A DNA stretch of 64,000 nucleotides from Cognatiluteimonas weifangensis (GCF_003416885.1 NZ_QVPD01000003.1:1-64000), one strand, 5' to 3'. Positions 1 to 6,841 are shown, numbered from the stretch's first letter. Notes: generated from the letters alone by a model not told the origin. A program made the numbers and translations.

Positions 1-39
1 TAGTTTCGTGGTGTTGCGTCGCCTCGCCACTTGGTCAGC
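1..39 (+). other. tail of an upstream gene cassette
   Basis: These bases precede the first attC and are the 3' end of a cassette that begins left of the window. They are too short to assign a reading frame. They show that the array continues leftwards, toward the expected attI and integrase end. Confidence 0.6.
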
Positions 40-99
40 GCATAACAATTCATTCAAGCCGAAGCCGCTGCGCGGCTCGGCTTAATTCAGGCGTTAGGC
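40..99 (+). repeat. attC site 1
   Basis: Standard 60-bp attC of this array. R'' GCATAAC and R' GTTAGGC flank an imperfect inverted repeat with tip GCTGCGCGGC. Recombination by an integron integrase would occur next to the G of GTTAGGC. Confidence 0.95.
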
Positions 100-105
100 A
101 CCCAT

Positions 106-552
106 ATGACCAAATCGCGACTCGTACTTCTAACGGCAGCTCTCCTGAGTGGTTGTGCCACGCAGCCGCAATCCAGTGACATAGCTGTCGGTGTAGCGCC
201 TGCACAACCGCCATTCAACTATGCGGAGAAATGGGCGCAAGACTCAGCGTTCATGGAAAGACAAAGGTCTCTGGAGGTTCAGTATGGTTCAGCGCTAGCG
301 ACAAGAGCTGAAGAGCTGCTTTGGAACATGAAATTGCCTAGTGGTTCCATGTGCTACTTCTCCGTCACTTTGCTGCCGGGCGGAGAAGTACTCCGCGCTG
401 ATCTTGGTGAATGCCAGTTCGCGCCTGATTTTGGCGAGCGCATGCGCACCGCGCTGGTTGGTCAAACCATGCCGTACGTGGGTTTTGAGTCAGTCTTTCA
501 GCGCACCTATCGCTTCGAGATTTGCGCGCCCAAGCATCTCTGTGTTCAGTAG
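106..552 (+). CDS. cassette 1: lipoprotein with TolA/TonB C-terminal-like fold
   Basis: 148 aa. Residues 1-17 form a lipoprotein signal with lipobox LLSGC (Cys17), so the protein is probably lipid-anchored. The C-terminal half (about 75-148) has the pattern of TolA/TonB C-terminal domains: a GSMCYFSVTLLPGGEV strand-turn-strand, then a helix and an FQRTYRFEIC strand; Cys residues near 83, 102, 141 and 146 could form disulfides. The ATG lies 6 bases after the core site. The cassette starts GTTAGGCACCCA and its own attC opens with the exact complement, showing an intact cassette. The TolA likeness is by pattern only; a function in envelope integrity is inference. Confidence 0.75.
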   Translation: MTKSRLVLLTAALLSGCATQPQSSDIAVGVAPAQPPFNYAEKWAQDSAFMERQRSLEVQYGSALATRAEELLWNMKLPSGSMCYFSVTLLPGGEVLRADLGECQFAPDFGERMRTALVGQTMPYVGFESVFQRTYRFEICAPKHLCVQ

Positions 553-558
553 CTGGGT

Positions 559-618
559 GCCTAACAGTTCATTCAAGCCGAAGCCGCTGCGCGGCTCGGC
601 TTAATTCAAGCGTTAGGG
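559..618 (+). repeat. attC site 2
   Basis: 60-bp attC closing cassette 1. R'' is GCCTAAC, R' is GTTAGGG, and the tip is GCTGCGCGGC. The R'' flank TGGGTGCCTAAC is the reverse complement of the start of cassette 1. Confidence 0.95.
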
Positions 619-623
619 GGCAA

Positions 624-923
624 ATGAAGAATCTCGCGATCCGTCTTAAATTCGGCTCGTTCGTGAAGCTGATGACTCTTGGCTGCTTTTGCGGCAGCTT
701 GGTCATGGTGCCAATCAACGCCTTGATCAGCTCAATGGAGGGCTCAATCGGGAGCTCTGGCTACCTCCTAATACTTGGACCAGTAGGCGGCGTTCTTATC
801 GGTCTCATATTGGGTGTGGCCGGGTACCCGATCTATTCCTACCTTACTAGAAAGTTTCAATGGCTTCAGGACGTCATCGTCCACGACGAGGTACCGACTG
901 ATGGCTCGCAAATTGCCCCCTAA
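624..923 (+). CDS. cassette 2: small two-helix membrane protein
   Basis: 99 aa, start ATG 5 bases after the core site. Two hydrophobic segments are visible, at about 13-35 and 43-70, followed by a short polar acidic tail. The stop codon TAA is part of the attC R'' (CCCTAAC). The cassette begins GTTAGGGGGCAA and ends TTGCCCCCTAAC, an exact match. I do not recognise a family. In-frame sequence upstream is only attC, so the ATG at 624 is the sensible start. Confidence 0.75.
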   Translation: MKNLAIRLKFGSFVKLMTLGCFCGSLVMVPINALISSMEGSIGSSGYLLILGPVGGVLIGLILGVAGYPIYSYLTRKFQWLQDVIVHDEVPTDGSQIAP

Positions 924-977
924 CAATTCATTCAAGCCGAAGCCGCTACGCGGCTCGGCTTAATTCAGGCGTTAGGC
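918..977 (+). repeat. attC site 3
   Basis: 60-bp attC closing cassette 2. R'' is CCCTAAC, R' is GTTAGGC, and the tip is GCTACGCGGC. It provides the TAA stop of cassette 2. Confidence 0.95.
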
Positions 978-1003
978 CTCTACGGAGGCATCAAGGGGGC
1001 CCC

Positions 1004-1696
1004 ATGAAAATCTTTATCGCTGTTATCGTCCTCGCCACGATCGTCGGGGGCTTCGTGGGCGGTGAGCTTATGGAGCGCACCTTCTCCATCACTGGTGCCG
1101 CCATTGGCGGAGTCGGACTTGCCGCCGTGCTTCTAGGTTTGGGTGCACTGTTCACCGCCCAAGAAGAAAAGAAGCGCAATAAGACACTCCTGCCAGAGAT
1201 GCGGGAAGTATTTGGCCGCATGCTCGGCGATCGGCCAATTACCCCAGCAGCCAAACCAGTTTCAAAGCCTGTCACCCCGCGCGCCGCCAGCACCAAGCGA
1301 CAAGGTGAGGCGTTCTTTCTTTCCACCGCAGGCAAGTTGCTCTCAATTCAGCTGCTACCCAAGTATTCGAGCGCAAAAGAAGCGTTCGGCTCCGTTATGA
1401 CAAACAAGCGTGCAGCTGGCTATGTGTTTGGCTTTCACGATTCACTGCTGCAACGACTGGGCCTGTACAACCCGGCCAATAAGGACCATGCCACGGATCT
1501 TATGGAGCGGAGCTACAAACAGCTATTTGGGGAGCAAGCTGGTTTTGTCCTTCACTCGATGTCGCTCAACTCCCAAGAAGACCCGGAGTTTGTGGAGGGT
1601 CGGATGGTCGGGGGCAACGACCTCGCAACCTACATCGACAACAAAGTGCCAGCCCTCGGGCTCAACCGAATTCTTATCCTCGGCTTAGAGGCCTAA
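1004..1696 (+). CDS. cassette 3: membrane-anchored protein of unknown function
   Basis: 230 aa, the longest cassette product here. Two N-terminal hydrophobic segments (about 2-20 and 29-52) form a hairpin, followed by a basic linker (QEEKKRNK) and a soluble C-terminal domain of roughly 120 residues of mixed helix and strand. The start follows an unusually long 5' leader with AAGGGGG as a likely ribosome site. The stop TAA is in the attC R''. I do not recognise the soluble domain. The attC behind it is of a different, longer type, suggesting another source integron. Confidence 0.8.
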   Translation: MKIFIAVIVLATIVGGFVGGELMERTFSITGAAIGGVGLAAVLLGLGALFTAQEEKKRNKTLLPEMREVFGRMLGDRPITPAAKPVSKPVTPRAASTKRQGEAFFLSTAGKLLSIQLLPKYSSAKEAFGSVMTNKRAAGYVFGFHDSLLQRLGLYNPANKDHATDLMERSYKQLFGEQAGFVLHSMSLNSQEDPEFVEGRMVGGNDLATYIDNKVPALGLNRILILGLEA

Positions 1697-1802
1697 CAAT
1701 GCGTTCAAGCCGAAATTGCATCGCTACGCCAACAACATGGCAGAAAGAGCTTGCCCTGTTGTCGGCTACGCGCTGCAATTCGGCTTAACTTGAGCGTTAG
1801 GC
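1691..1802 (+). repeat. attC site 4, long divergent type
   Basis: 112-bp attC, almost twice the length of the others. R'' is GCCTAAC and R' is GTTAGGC. The arms AATGCGTTCAAGCCGAA and TTCGGCTTAACTTGAGCG pair around a long variable centre that itself contains ACAACATGG/CCCTGTTGT. The outer boxes match the array but the inner stem does not. Confidence 0.9.
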
Positions 1803-1818
1803 ATCAGGGGAGAGTGCA

Positions 1819-2271
1819 ATGCGAGTGATGTTCTCGAGCATTAGTGCCTTGGTGATCGGTCTATTGCAGTTTTCTCTAATCGTCTTCTGCATTTCCTTCT
1901 TTGCTTTGCATTTTCCCATTTCTGCATGGCTCGCACATAACGGTTTTGGCGGCACCAAGCTATTGCTCGGCGTTACAGTCGTCGAATTCCCCATTCACGT
2001 CGTTCTTTGGCTGCCGGCCGGATACCTTCTTTTACGTCTTCGGCCCTTGCCGCTCTGGGTCTATCTCGCATTAGCTCTAGTGCCCACATGGGTTTGGATC
2101 AATCGCCTTGTGCTTTTCCAGGGTGAGTTTTCCCCAATTGGCTCTATGCTTCTCTCGTGGATACCGGAGCTTGTGGCTCCTGTTGTAGCCACCTTGGCGG
2201 TAGCCAAACTGATCCGGCCACAGATGCCTAACAATTCATTCAAGCCGAAGCCGCTGCGCGGCTCGGCTTAA
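1819..2271 (+). CDS. cassette 4: polytopic membrane protein with attC-encoded tail
   Basis: 150 aa. Four hydrophobic segments are visible (about 5-30, 33-62, 66-92 and 105-130). The frame enters attC 5 so that TAAC is not read as a stop, and it finishes with MPNNSFKPKPLRGSA, of which the last 13 residues come from attC DNA. ATG at 1819 follows AGGGGAGAGTG, a good ribosome site. No family recognised. The tail recurs on cassettes 6 and 9. Confidence 0.75.
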   Translation: MRVMFSSISALVIGLLQFSLIVFCISFFALHFPISAWLAHNGFGGTKLLLGVTVVEFPIHVVLWLPAGYLLLRLRPLPLWVYLALALVPTWVWINRLVLFQGEFSPIGSMLLSWIPELVAPVVATLAVAKLIRPQMPNNSFKPKPLRGSA

Positions 2272-2285
2272 TTCAGGCGTTAGGC
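2226..2285 (+). repeat. attC site 5
   Basis: 60-bp attC closing cassette 4. R'' is GCCTAAC, R' is GTTAGGC, and the tip is GCTGCGCGGC. It encodes the last 13 residues and the stop of cassette 4. Confidence 0.95.
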
Positions 2286-2289
2286 AGCA

Positions 2290-2586
2290 GTGAAAGACCG
2301 TCACGATTACGAGAAAGCAGTTGAGATCATCGGTGGCGTAATCCGCGCCTGGGATCCTTACAGCCTTATTGCTGGGGGTGCGCCAGCGGACGAGCTTGAC
2401 GACCAAATAGCCAGGATCACGGCTAGGGTTCCAAGCTTTCGCAGCCCTTCGGATGCGGCGCGAGCAATCTCAGTTGTATTCTCTGATTCCTTTGGGCCGG
2501 AGGCCTTCTCTGCGGCCGACTGCTCGCGCCCAGCCGCGCAAATATTCACGGAGTTAGGTCATGCAAAGCTCTTGCCTGCTGCCTAA
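2290..2586 (+). CDS. cassette 5: DUF1871-like small protein
   Basis: 98 aa with a GTG start 4 bases after the core site. The sequence VIRAWDPYSL at about 17-26, an acidic DELDDQI segment and a C-terminal FSDSFGPEAF segment match what I know of DUF1871 proteins, small soluble helical proteins of unknown function. The stop TAA is in the attC R''. A second copy of the cassette lies at 6842, with about the same sequence but a one-base deletion, so this is the intact member of a duplicated pair. The family assignment is from motif memory. Confidence 0.75.
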   Translation: MKDRHDYEKAVEIIGGVIRAWDPYSLIAGGAPADELDDQIARITARVPSFRSPSDAARAISVVFSDSFGPEAFSAADCSRPAAQIFTELGHAKLLPAA

Positions 2587-2640
2587 CAATTCATTCAAGC
2601 CGAAGCCGCTACGCGGCTCGGCTTAATTCAGGCGTTAGGG
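2581..2640 (+). repeat. attC site 6
   Basis: 60-bp attC closing cassette 5. R'' is GCCTAAC, R' is GTTAGGG, and the tip is GCTACGCGGC. Confidence 0.95.
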
Positions 2641-2644
2641 CCCA

Positions 2645-3064
2645 ATGGAAGTGATCCGGCAACTGTTGAAGATTGCACTGGTCGCGCTGGTGGCCTTGCT
2701 CGCCGTTGCCGGCGCCCTGGCTCTGATATTTGGCTTGGGCGCCGGTGGTTTGACGATTGCTCTCTCACCAGCCGGGACCGCGGCGGGGGTGTTCGCCGTG
2801 GCTTTTCTTGCAGGCGCAATTCCAGCCCTGCTGATCGCCCCATTCGTCTACTTCTACTTCTGGCGGTCGAATCGCGCAACATGGGGCTCGGCTGTCATCG
2901 CCGGTGCCATCGGCGGAGCACTCATCGGTCTGCTGGATCGCGGAGTGATGGGGTATGCCATCCCCAGTGGCATCGCCGTTGCCATTCTCACGCACCTTGG
3001 GGCAAGACGCTGGTTGGGTCCTAACAATTCATTCAAGCCGAAGCCGCTTCGCGGCTCGGCTTAA
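2645..3064 (+). CDS. cassette 6: polytopic membrane protein with attC-encoded tail
   Basis: 139 aa. Hydrophobic segments at about 7-35, 40-62 and 80-115 suggest three or four membrane helices rich in Ala, Gly and Leu. ATG is 4 bases after the core site, so the leader is essentially attC DNA. The frame runs through the R'' box and ends GPNNSFKPKPLRGSA inside attC 7. Its GC content is closer to the chromosome than that of neighbouring cassettes. No family recognised. Confidence 0.7.
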   Translation: MEVIRQLLKIALVALVALLAVAGALALIFGLGAGGLTIALSPAGTAAGVFAVAFLAGAIPALLIAPFVYFYFWRSNRATWGSAVIAGAIGGALIGLLDRGVMGYAIPSGIAVAILTHLGARRWLGPNNSFKPKPLRGSA

Positions 3065-3078
3065 TTCAGGCGTTAGAC
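3019..3078 (+). repeat. attC site 7
   Basis: 60-bp attC closing cassette 6. R'' is TCCTAAC, R' is GTTAGAC, and the tip is GCTTCGCGGC. The R'' side differs by one base from the complement of the start of cassette 6. Confidence 0.95.
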
Positions 3079-3096
3079 GCCACACAGGGGGAAGTC

Positions 3097-3498
3097 GTGA
3101 CTCAAGAAACAGCACCAGCAATTGTCGATCAGCCTGACATTCACAAGGCTGCCCGGAGCATCCGAAACGCATGGGTCGCGGCCATTTTGGTCAACCTCCT
3201 CACGCTCAGCGGCCTGATGGGCTGGGTGTATGGAGTCAAATTGTTGGACATCTTTGACGTCGTGCTGGTCTTTGGTTTGGCCTTTGGCATCTACAAGAAG
3301 AGCCGCGCTTGTGCGGCAGTCATGCTGGCGTACTTCATTCTTCATAAAGCCCTTTTCATGCTCTTCGCCGGCCTACCCATTGGCATTCTGGTCTCAGTGG
3401 TATTTGTTTACATTTTTGTCCAAGGGCTAGTCGGAGCAATGGACTACCGCACCGGCACTCAGCCCAAGCAGGCCGTAGAGACAACGGGTGGCGTCTAA
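3097..3498 (+). CDS. cassette 7: membrane protein, three to four helices
   Basis: 133 aa. The start is GTG at 3097, preceded by AGGGGGAAG, a good ribosome site. Residues 1-20 are polar, then hydrophobic segments occur at about 25-45, 48-67, 71-90 and 93-113, and the protein ends in a short polar tail. The stop TAA overlaps attC R'' (GTCTAAC). Cassette start GTTAGACGCCAC matches the end GGCGTCTAAC. No family recognised. Confidence 0.75.
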   Translation: MTQETAPAIVDQPDIHKAARSIRNAWVAAILVNLLTLSGLMGWVYGVKLLDIFDVVLVFGLAFGIYKKSRACAAVMLAYFILHKALFMLFAGLPIGILVSVVFVYIFVQGLVGAMDYRTGTQPKQAVETTGGV

Positions 3499-3552
3499 CA
3501 ATTCATTCAAGCCGAAGCCGCTACGCGGCTCGGCTTAATTCAGGCGTTAGAC
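3493..3552 (+). repeat. attC site 8
   Basis: 60-bp attC closing cassette 7. R'' is GTCTAAC, R' is GTTAGAC (perfect complements), and the tip is GCTACGCGGC. Confidence 0.95.
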
Positions 3553-3562
3553 CGCAACATGC

Positions 3563-3739
3563 CTAGTACCCTTCCCACTGTTCGCCGCAGGAGCCGCAGT
3601 CAAACGCGACGTTCATTTCGGTCATTGACGGGGCCGCGCCACATACGATCACGTTCTCGCTCAGACACGCCGGGCATAGTTCTCCACGACACACGGCGTC
3701 ACGTTGCGCCTCGTTGAATACCCAGGTTGGCTTGTCCAT
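3563..3739 (-). CDS. cassette 8: antisense zinc-ribbon-like protein
   Basis: 58 aa from the ATG at 3739; a longer frame would begin with TTG inside attC 9 and is less likely. Two CxxC pairs (CPAC near 24-27 and CGSC near 51-54) spaced for a zinc ribbon are the main evidence that it is real, together with the absence of any good forward ORF in this 200-bp cassette. It is the only gene on the minus strand of the array, so an attI or upstream cassette promoter would transcribe it antisense and it would need its own promoter. Function unknown. Confidence 0.6.
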   Translation of the reverse strand: MDKPTWVFNEAQRDAVCRGELCPACLSENVIVCGAAPSMTEMNVAFDCGSCGEQWEGY

Positions 3740-3757
3740 GCGCTTCCTCGTTTTGCG

Positions 3758-3817
3758 GTCTAACAGTTCATTCAAGCCGAAGCCGCTGCGCGGCTCGGCT
3801 TAATTCAGGCGTTAGCG
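3758..3817 (+). repeat. attC site 9
   Basis: 60-bp attC closing cassette 8. R'' is GTCTAAC, R' is GTTAGCG, and the tip is GCTGCGCGGC. TTGCGGTCTAAC is the complement of the cassette start GTTAGACCGCAA. Confidence 0.95.
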
Positions 3818-3820
3818 CCC

Positions 3821-4294
3821 ATGACAAACAATCGGAAGGTTGTGGAAAGCGCCCTCACATTTGCGTTGGTTAGTCCGCTTCTCGTTTGGGCCGTGGGCGG
3901 TGCCTACTTGCTTATGAGCACCTCTGCGGCCAGCACCTCCTCTCTTGACGCTTGGCTTTCGCCGTATGTAGCCATGCTCGCGTTCCTTAGCCTTGTCTCG
4001 GCTTACGTGGTGGCGGCCGGCCCTGCCTTAGCGGTCGGCGCTGCATTCGGCTGGGTACACAGCCACCATCGCTTATCACTGCCCGCCGCCGCTGCACTGG
4101 GCTTGTGCTTGGGCTTCGTTGCCGCGTTTGCCGCAGCGTTTGTCCTCGCGCGAGTGGATGGCACGATATCCGCACCGCCGGCAGCCGCTGGTGTAGTCGG
4201 AGGGTTATCGGCACTCGTGTCCGCTCTTCTCACTCGGCGCAGGCTGGGCGCTAACAATTCATTCAAGCCGAACCCGCTTCGCGGGTCGGCTTAA
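3821..4294 (+). CDS. cassette 9: polytopic membrane protein with attC-encoded tail
   Basis: 157 aa. ATG is 4 bases after GTTAGCG. Hydrophobic segments at about 12-34, 45-75, 86-108 and 117-136 suggest four helices; the third and fourth are Ala-rich. The protein ends GANNSFKPNPLRGSA inside attC 10; the Asn in place of Lys reflects the changed attC stem. No family recognised. Confidence 0.72.
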   Translation: MTNNRKVVESALTFALVSPLLVWAVGGAYLLMSTSAASTSSLDAWLSPYVAMLAFLSLVSAYVVAAGPALAVGAAFGWVHSHHRLSLPAAAALGLCLGFVAAFAAAFVLARVDGTISAPPAAAGVVGGLSALVSALLTRRRLGANNSFKPNPLRGSA

Positions 4295-4308
4295 TTCAGG
4301 TGTTAGGC
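4249..4308 (+). repeat. attC site 10
   Basis: 60-bp attC closing cassette 9. R'' is CGCTAAC and R' is GTTAGGC. The inner stem is changed on both sides relative to its neighbours (AACCCGC/GCGGGT instead of AAGCCGC/GCGGCT), so pairing is preserved by compensatory change. Confidence 0.95.
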
Positions 4309-4313
4309 CGCTA

Positions 4314-4709
4314 ATGAAGATTCGTATCCCGCCGGAAAAATGGAAGCTGTTCGAACGCTTGCCGCGCAAGGATCGTCCTCCATTCTCCGAGGTAGCGGCG
4401 ATCCAGTTCTTCAAACTCGCGGGCTGGGCCACCGTCACGGCAGGCATCTATCTCCTTCAGCAACGCAGCGGCCTAGTTGCACTCAAAGCCATCCCTTATC
4501 TGCTTTGGCTACCCATCGTGTGGGATATGTGTGCAAAGCTTGGCTTCGAACCAGAGGTTGAGCGCACCGACAGCGAGTTGCATGTTCTACTTCCGCGCAC
4601 CTATTGGTTCAAACTCGCATTCATTGGACTCTTTGCAGGCTTCATGGCGTGGGCCGTTCTATTCTGGCTTGCGCCTTTAATAAGCAAGCATGGGCTCGCA
4701 AACCTCTAG
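4314..4709 (+). CDS. cassette 10: membrane protein of unknown function
   Basis: 131 aa, start ATG 5 bases after the core site. A basic N-terminal stretch (MKIRIPPEKWKLFERLPRK) precedes hydrophobic segments at about 30-48, 56-72 and 98-124. The middle region (EPEVERTDSELHVLLPRTYW) is polar. The TAG stop at 4707-4709 leaves a short spacer before attC 11. The layout looks like a small inner-membrane protein with a cytoplasmic N-terminus. No family recognised. Confidence 0.75.
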   Translation: MKIRIPPEKWKLFERLPRKDRPPFSEVAAIQFFKLAGWATVTAGIYLLQQRSGLVALKAIPYLLWLPIVWDMCAKLGFEPEVERTDSELHVLLPRTYWFKLAFIGLFAGFMAWAVLFWLAPLISKHGLANL

Positions 4710-4715
4710 GGCGCG

Positions 4716-4775
4716 GCCTAACAGTTCATTCAAGCCGAAGCCGCTTCGCGGCTCGGCTTAACTCAGGCGTTAGGG
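4716..4775 (+). repeat. attC site 11
   Basis: 60-bp attC closing cassette 10. R'' is GCCTAAC, R' is GTTAGGG, and the tip is GCTTCGCGGC; it reads AACTCAGG where the others read AATTCAGG. Confidence 0.95.
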
Positions 4776-4790
4776 GGCAGAGATACTTCC

Positions 4791-5156
4791 ATGGATCTCG
4801 ATACAATTTCCGGACTAGAGGAGTTTGCCCTGGGGCTGGCGCTTCTTCTGCTGCCTGTGCCGTTCCTACTATTCGGTGCACACCAAGGCCACAAACTCCT
4901 CGCCGGCTCTCCTGGCTTGTTTGCTGCAGTCGTGTACGTCACTGCGTTTCTGGCGTCGTTCTGGACAAGGCCGCCTGCTTCGGATGCTATCCAGTGGCTG
5001 CATACCCTAGCTTCGGCCGTACCTCTGCTATTGCTAGTGCCTTCTGTTCTGGCCCTACGGAGCAAATGGCTCTCTGTGGTGCATTTGCTCACTTTGGCCG
5101 GGGTTATATGGTCGTGGTTCATCGGCGCCATGTTCATCGCGCATGATGGGCTGTAG
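4791..5156 (+). CDS. cassette 11: four-helix membrane protein
   Basis: 121 aa. Hydrophobic segments at about 10-29, 38-58, 68-88 and 94-116 cover nearly the whole protein. ATG at 4791 follows GGGGGCAGAGATA. The TAG stop is 6 bases before attC 12. No motif recognised. Confidence 0.75.
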   Translation: MDLDTISGLEEFALGLALLLLPVPFLLFGAHQGHKLLAGSPGLFAAVVYVTAFLASFWTRPPASDAIQWLHTLASAVPLLLLVPSVLALRSKWLSVVHLLTLAGVIWSWFIGAMFIAHDGL

Positions 5157-5162
5157 GCTGCC

Positions 5163-5222
5163 CTCTAACAATTCATTCAAGCCGAAGCCGCTGCGCGGCT
5201 CGGCTTAATTCAGGCGTTAGCT
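5163..5222 (+). repeat. attC site 12
   Basis: 60-bp attC closing cassette 11. R'' is CTCTAAC, R' is GTTAGCT, and the tip is GCTGCGCGGC. The R'' has one mismatch to the complement of the cassette start. Confidence 0.95.
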
Positions 5223-5225
5223 GCC

Positions 5226-5630
5226 ATGAGAGCCTTCATCATCACCCTGCTTTCCATTGCGTTCTGCGCGGCAGCGACGGCCGGCGAGTCTTCGCACTTC
5301 CCTAGCTTGGTGGCGCGAGCAAGAACCGCAGATATGGCAGCACTACGAGAGATCTTGGCCAAGGCCGATAGCACGCTGCCCGGCGAGCAGCTGGAAGAAC
5401 TAGCCGAGCTTTCGTCCCGCTATGTAACCCGTGCCCCGGCTGTATTTCTTCGGGCTCAAGCTGATCGTCCCGCTTGCTTTGGGGTGGAGTTCCTCGGCGC
5501 AGATTTCACGGACAATCCCGCTGCCCGCACTCGGGAGCGTTCGGCACGTCGCAAGGCTTTAGAGTCGGTGATAGATCCAGATCTGGCTTCCGCAAAAGCT
5601 CGCTGCCTTAGCAAGCTGGCTGGCAGCTAA
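5226..5630 (+). CDS. cassette 12: secreted protein of unknown function
   Basis: 134 aa. Residues 1-19 are a Sec signal peptide (MRAFIITLLSIAFCAAATAG) with an AxA-type cleavage site. The mature part is helical and charged, with Cys at about 86 and 128 that could pair. ATG lies 4 bases after GTTAGCT; the TAA stop is in attC R''. Likely periplasmic. No family recognised. Confidence 0.75.
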   Translation: MRAFIITLLSIAFCAAATAGESSHFPSLVARARTADMAALREILAKADSTLPGEQLEELAELSSRYVTRAPAVFLRAQADRPACFGVEFLGADFTDNPAARTRERSARRKALESVIDPDLASAKARCLSKLAGS

Positions 5631-5684
5631 CAGTTCATTCAAGCCGAAGCCGCTACGCGGCTCGGCTTAATTCAGGCGTTATGC
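5625..5684 (+). repeat. attC site 13
   Basis: 60-bp attC closing cassette 12. R'' is AGCTAAC, R' is GTTATGC, and the tip is GCTACGCGGC. Confidence 0.95.
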
Positions 5685-5951
5685 GCGCAGGTTGTCTTGT
5701 GTTGTAGCGGCATCGCGTCGGCTGCTACATCGGGGATTGGACTGGCGTCGCCACAGCAAGTCGCTTCGGCTGGTCCTTGTTGCGCCGCATCGCCTTCGGC
5801 TGGTTCGCGCCCGGTGATGGGCGGCGCCTGGACTTCGGCTGGCAAGAGCGACGGCGCCTGATCTCCTCGGTAAATCCTACTGAGGGCCAGCTCCCGATTG
5901 GCCTGCAAACAAATCCCTGTTGCGCCCTGGCTTCGCCGGTTCTAGGCTGCT
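5685..5951 (+). other. cassette 13: no convincing ORF
   Basis: This 267-base cassette body has intact borders (start GTTATGC, end GCATAAC), but no forward frame with a plausible start runs through it; the reverse frames begin with TTG and have low-complexity composition. It carries three copies of TTCGGCTGG (near 5765, 5796 and 5834). ORF-less cassettes can carry promoters or small RNAs; here nothing more specific can be shown. Confidence 0.6.
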
Positions 5952-6011
5952 GCATAACCATTCATTCAAGCCGAAGCCGCTACGCGGCTCGGCTTAATTC
6001 AGGCGTTAGGC
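5952..6011 (+). repeat. attC site 14
   Basis: 60-bp attC closing cassette 13. R'' is GCATAAC, R' is GTTAGGC, and the tip is GCTACGCGGC; it reads CCATTC after R'' where others read AATTC or AGTTC. Confidence 0.95.
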
Positions 6012-6040
6012 TGCTCGATCGGCACTAAGGTAATTCAAAG

Positions 6041-6316
6041 ATGGAAACCGCTAACCGCAGCCCTTGGATTGCCCTTCTGCTCGTTCAACGAGCCGTCTCG
6101 CTTGTGTTCCTGGTTGGGTCAATTGCCTTTCCGTTCTACATCCTTTATCGCCATGGTCTCAGCGTTCTTCCCGTCTATGATCGCGGCGGCAACGTAATCG
6201 GTCATGCCAACTACTTTGTTCTATCGCTAGGCTTCTCAGCCTTTGCCCTGCTCATTAGCTGGCTCTGTTACAAGGCCGCACAGCGCAGCCTACAGCAACT
6301 CAGGAGTGGCAAATGA
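6041..6316 (+). CDS. cassette 14: small two-helix membrane protein
   Basis: 91 aa. Hydrophobic segments at about 8-37 and 57-78 flank a polar loop (YDRGGNVIGHANY). ATG at 6041 follows TAAGGTAATTCAAAG, with AAGG as ribosome site. The stop TGA lies 16 bases before attC 15. No family recognised. Confidence 0.75.
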   Translation: METANRSPWIALLLVQRAVSLVFLVGSIAFPFYILYRHGLSVLPVYDRGGNVIGHANYFVLSLGFSAFALLISWLCYKAAQRSLQQLRSGK

Positions 6317-6332
6317 TGCACCTCGGCGCGCA

Positions 6333-6392
6333 GCCTAACAATTCATTCAAGCCGAAGCCGCTTCGCGGCTCGGCTTAATTCAGGCGTTAGGG
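6333..6392 (+). repeat. attC site 15
   Basis: 60-bp attC closing cassette 14. R'' is GCCTAAC, R' is GTTAGGG, and the tip is GCTTCGCGGC. Confidence 0.95.
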
Positions 6393-6395
6393 CTC

Positions 6396-6776
6396 ATGAA
6401 AACCATCATCGCAATTGCAGCCTTTGCTTTAGCTAGTTCGGCGGCTGCGTCAGAGCCCAAGATTACCGGAACTTATTCCGGCTTCGAGTACATTGCTGAG
6501 GCTGGTGATGTTGTCGGCGTTGAGATCACCATTGTTTATAGCGACAGCGGTTATTTCGCTCTAGTGCAGTGCGCAGAGGGTTCGCCCGGAGCGCCGTCCC
6601 TTGTACCCGCTACTGTAGATGTCTCAACCGTTTCATTCTCACTACCACCGCAAGCTGACAGTGATTGCCCTGCCACACAGTTTCAAGGCACCATCAGCAA
6701 GCGCGGGCTCACCGGCACTTTCAAGGACACGAATTGGCCAGGTTTACTCAAACGCCGCCACAGCTATTGGCAATGA
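6396..6776 (+). CDS. cassette 15: secreted protein of unknown function
   Basis: 126 aa. Signal peptide at residues 1-18 (MKTIIAIAAFALASSAAA). The mature region is strand-rich (ITGTYSGFEYIAE, VEITIVYSDSGYFALVQC) with two Cys near 57 and 90 that could form a disulfide. ATG is 3 bases after GTTAGGG, so it relies on attC for its ribosome site. The stop TGA lies 1 base before attC 16. No family recognised. Confidence 0.75.
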   Translation: MKTIIAIAAFALASSAAASEPKITGTYSGFEYIAEAGDVVGVEITIVYSDSGYFALVQCAEGSPGAPSLVPATVDVSTVSFSLPPQADSDCPATQFQGTISKRGLTGTFKDTNWPGLLKRRHSYWQ

Positions 6777-6777
6777 G

Positions 6778-6837
6778 CCCTAACAATTCATTCAAGCCGA
6801 AGCCGCTTCGCGGCTCGGCTTAATTCAGGCGTTAGGC
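6778..6837 (+). repeat. attC site 16
   Basis: 60-bp attC closing cassette 15. R'' is CCCTAAC, R' is GTTAGGC, and the tip is GCTTCGCGGC. Confidence 0.95.
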
Positions 6838-6841
6838 AGCA

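Noticed and set aside
5672-5908. Reverse frame in cassette 13 as a protein gene
   Set aside because: TTG start without ribosome site, Pro/Ala-rich low complexity, begins and ends in attC sequence.
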